Positions 62,662 through 64,000 of a stretch of DNA of 64,000 nucleotides are shown here, one piece after another; positions within the stretch are counted from its first letter, which is position 1; every line of letters begins with the position of its first letter. The stretch spans positions 103,275-167,274 of the forward strand of contig JAFOEU010000010.1 in assembly GCA_017387685.1 (NCBI GenBank), read 5' to 3'. Source of the stretch: Clostridia bacterium (GTDB lineage: Bacteria > Bacillota > Clostridia > Oscillospirales > CAG-272). Both the position numbers and the translations under genes were made by a program. The notes below the pieces were generated by a model. It ran no database searches. It saw nothing but the letters and a program-made list of their open reading frames with translations, and was not told the origin of the DNA.

Positions 62662-63873
62662 ATGAAAAAGAGAATAATAATCACCTGTCTGATATTTATT
62701 CTTCTGCTCCCGCTCGCATCCTGCGGAGCTTCGGCAGAGGATGGAATCACCCTTATGATAGCAAATGACCTTCATTATATCTCCCCGAGTCTGCTCGGCG
62801 ACGGAGATTTTTTCAGAAATCCGCAGAGCCGCGCGGACGGCAAGCTCGTCCATTACAGCCCCGAGATCACCGACTCCTTTATAGCGGAAGTGATAGAGAA
62901 AAAGCCGCAGGCTCTCATCCTTGCGGGTGATCTTACGCTCAACGGCGCAAAGCTCAGCCACACGGAGCTTTCCGCAAAGCTCAGGCAGATCAAGGATGCA
63001 GGTATAGATCTGCTTATCATCCCCGGCAACCACGATTTCGACAAGACGGCGGTCGATTATTCGGGCGAGGAGCTGAAAGCCGCCGAAGCGGCAACGGCGG
63101 CGGATTTTTACGGAATGTACGATCCGCTTCTCCCCGAAACGCTCAGCCGCGAGACGGGTACTTTTAATTATATTTATGAAGCAAGCGAAGATCTGTGGGT
63201 GCTGATGCTTGACAGCAATACGTACGCCGAGTGCTACGTTCCCGACAGCACCTTCGCGTGGATCGAGGAAAATCTCAAAAAAGCAAAGGACGCGGGCATC
63301 GACGTCATCGCGGTCTCTCATCAGAACGTATACGCCCACAGTGATATGCTTTCCTTCGGATATCAGCTTTATAACGGCTCAAACCTTCTCGCACTCTACG
63401 AAAAATACGGCGTGAAATGTAATTTCAGCGCGCACGTTCATATCCAGAGCATCACGGGTAAGAGGATGCCCGAGATCGTGACCTCGTCACTCATCGTAAC
63501 GGGATTGCACTACGGCGAGATCGTGTCAAGGCGAGGCAAAATAACCTATACTGCGCAGTCGCTCGCTATAGATGAAGCCATCGAGGGCTTTTCCTCCTAC
63601 GGCGAATACGCGACTTACTATTTTGAAAAAATAGCCAAGGATCAGGCGCACAAAGCACTCGCCGAATCGGGCTTGACGGCTGACGAGATCGAGCTGATGG
63701 CAAAGACCTACGCCGAGATCAATTCCGCATATTTCGAGGGCAGAAGGATCCGAGAAAAGGACTACGCCCGCGGAATCGAACTCTGGAGGACGCAGGGCGA
63801 TGCGTTTATCTCGAAATACATAGAGTCAATGCTCGGCGCGGTGGATCGTGAACGGAGCATAAAGATCAAATAA
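62662..63873 (+). CDS. Metallophosphoesterase lipoprotein
   Basis: 403 residues. Lipobox LASC (Cys about 21). Calcineurin-type motifs: ANDLHY (Asp, His), LAGDLTLNG, IPGNHDFD, AVSHQN and SAHVHIQ, all metal ligands present. Acts outside the membrane on phosphodiesters or phosphomonoesters. A helical tail follows the catalytic domain (about 310-403). No strong binding site before the ATG (ACGGAAAATTTGAT). Followed by a terminator. Confidence 0.9.
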   Translation: MKKRIIITCLIFILLLPLASCGASAEDGITLMIANDLHYISPSLLGDGDFFRNPQSRADGKLVHYSPEITDSFIAEVIEKKPQALILAGDLTLNGAKLSHTELSAKLRQIKDAGIDLLIIPGNHDFDKTAVDYSGEELKAAEAATAADFYGMYDPLLPETLSRETGTFNYIYEASEDLWVLMLDSNTYAECYVPDSTFAWIEENLKKAKDAGIDVIAVSHQNVYAHSDMLSFGYQLYNGSNLLALYEKYGVKCNFSAHVHIQSITGKRMPEIVTSSLIVTGLHYGEIVSRRGKITYTAQSLAIDEAIEGFSSYGEYATYYFEKIAKDQAHKALAESGLTADEIELMAKTYAEINSAYFEGRRIREKDYARGIELWRTQGDAFISKYIESMLGAVDRERSIKIK

Positions 63874-63878
63874 AATTT

Positions 63879-63909
63879 AACCGACGGGATCAAAATCCCG
63901 TCGGTTTTT
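63879..63909 (+). terminator. Rho-independent terminator
   Basis: 12-bp stem AACCGACGGGAT with complement, loop CAAA, then five T. After it, to the window end, nothing is recognised. Confidence 0.9.
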
Positions 63910-64000
63910 GATTCGTTTCGGTTGGCTTTAAGAAAATTTTTCATTAACGAAACCGGGACGATTTTTCTTGAATTTAAAGATTATCACGAAGATTTTTGTA

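Noticed and set aside
63910-64000. Start of another gene at the window end
   Set aside because: AT-rich, no start codon with ribosome site and no promoter recognised before the edge.

Overview
The window looks like a chromosomal segment of an anaerobic Firmicute of class Clostridia, most likely an uncultured gut Oscillospirales/Christensenellales-type bacterium. The reasons are HPr kinase, a TepA-type ClpP protease, a DUF512 radical-SAM gene beside der and obg, AGGAG-type ribosome binding sites, sigma-A promoters with 17-bp spacers, lipoproteins with Thr/Pro-rich linkers, and a high-molecular-weight rubredoxin-like flavoprotein. No rRNA, tRNA or CRISPR array was found. The assignment is inferred from gene content, not from a phylogenetic marker.

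Layout. 1-3.1 kb: end of a Gfo/Idh/MocA oxidoreductase gene and the TldD/TldE protease pair (minus). 3.4-5.7 kb: Ldh2-type dehydrogenase and malic enzyme (plus). 5.8-12.7 kb: a compact seven-gene phage head cassette (small and large terminase, nozzle-like protein, portal, scaffold, P22-type coat, connector-like protein) with no integrase, tail, lysis or replication genes, bounded by terminators. 12.8-13.8 kb: hprK. 13.9-14.1 kb: a 280-bp inverted-repeat element. 14.2-19.2 kb: envelope genes (parvulin-like lipoprotein, three membrane-anchored proteins). 19.5-22.4 kb: tandem paralogues of a secreted protein with sortase-like tails. 22.5-28.2 kb: sugar genes (two Gfo/Idh/MocA, two TIM-barrel isomerases, HAD phosphatase, MBL hydrolase), interrupted by a 357-bp multi-hairpin element with perfect 33-bp terminal inverted repeats. 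28.4-36.6 kb: LRR-type protein, MATE transporter, Hrb-like flavoprotein, cysteine desulfidase family protein, amidase-like protein, small membrane protein, TepA.

36.6-38.8 kb holds the most unusual locus. A consensus promoter is followed by two 52-nt repeats that can fold as hairpin/pseudoknots, a terminator, and an ORF whose first ~158 residues look like a type III (ToxN/TenpN) endoribonuclease toxin. That toxin is fused in frame, without a stop codon, to a complete PepD dipeptidase. The layout is that of a TenpIN-type toxin-antitoxin locus, with the antitoxin RNA encoded by the repeats.

38.8-47.2 kb is one long minus-strand gene string (DUF512 radical SAM, lipoprotein, Der, ObgE, pyrophosphatase, Gfo/Idh/MocA, SGNH lipoprotein). 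47.2-50.4 kb: M15 carboxypeptidase, MnmM-like methyltransferase and a Cys-rich DUF6062-like protein. 50.5-55.6 kb: OGG-type glycosylase and a tight operon of serine hydrolase, PgeF, two alpha/beta hydrolases and a PHP phosphatase. 55.6-56.1 kb: two tandem ~230-bp MITE-like repeats. 56.1-64 kb: membrane protein, sulfatase, an ECF sigma operon with a large beta-propeller partner and its own ECF-type promoter, and a metallophosphoesterase lipoprotein.
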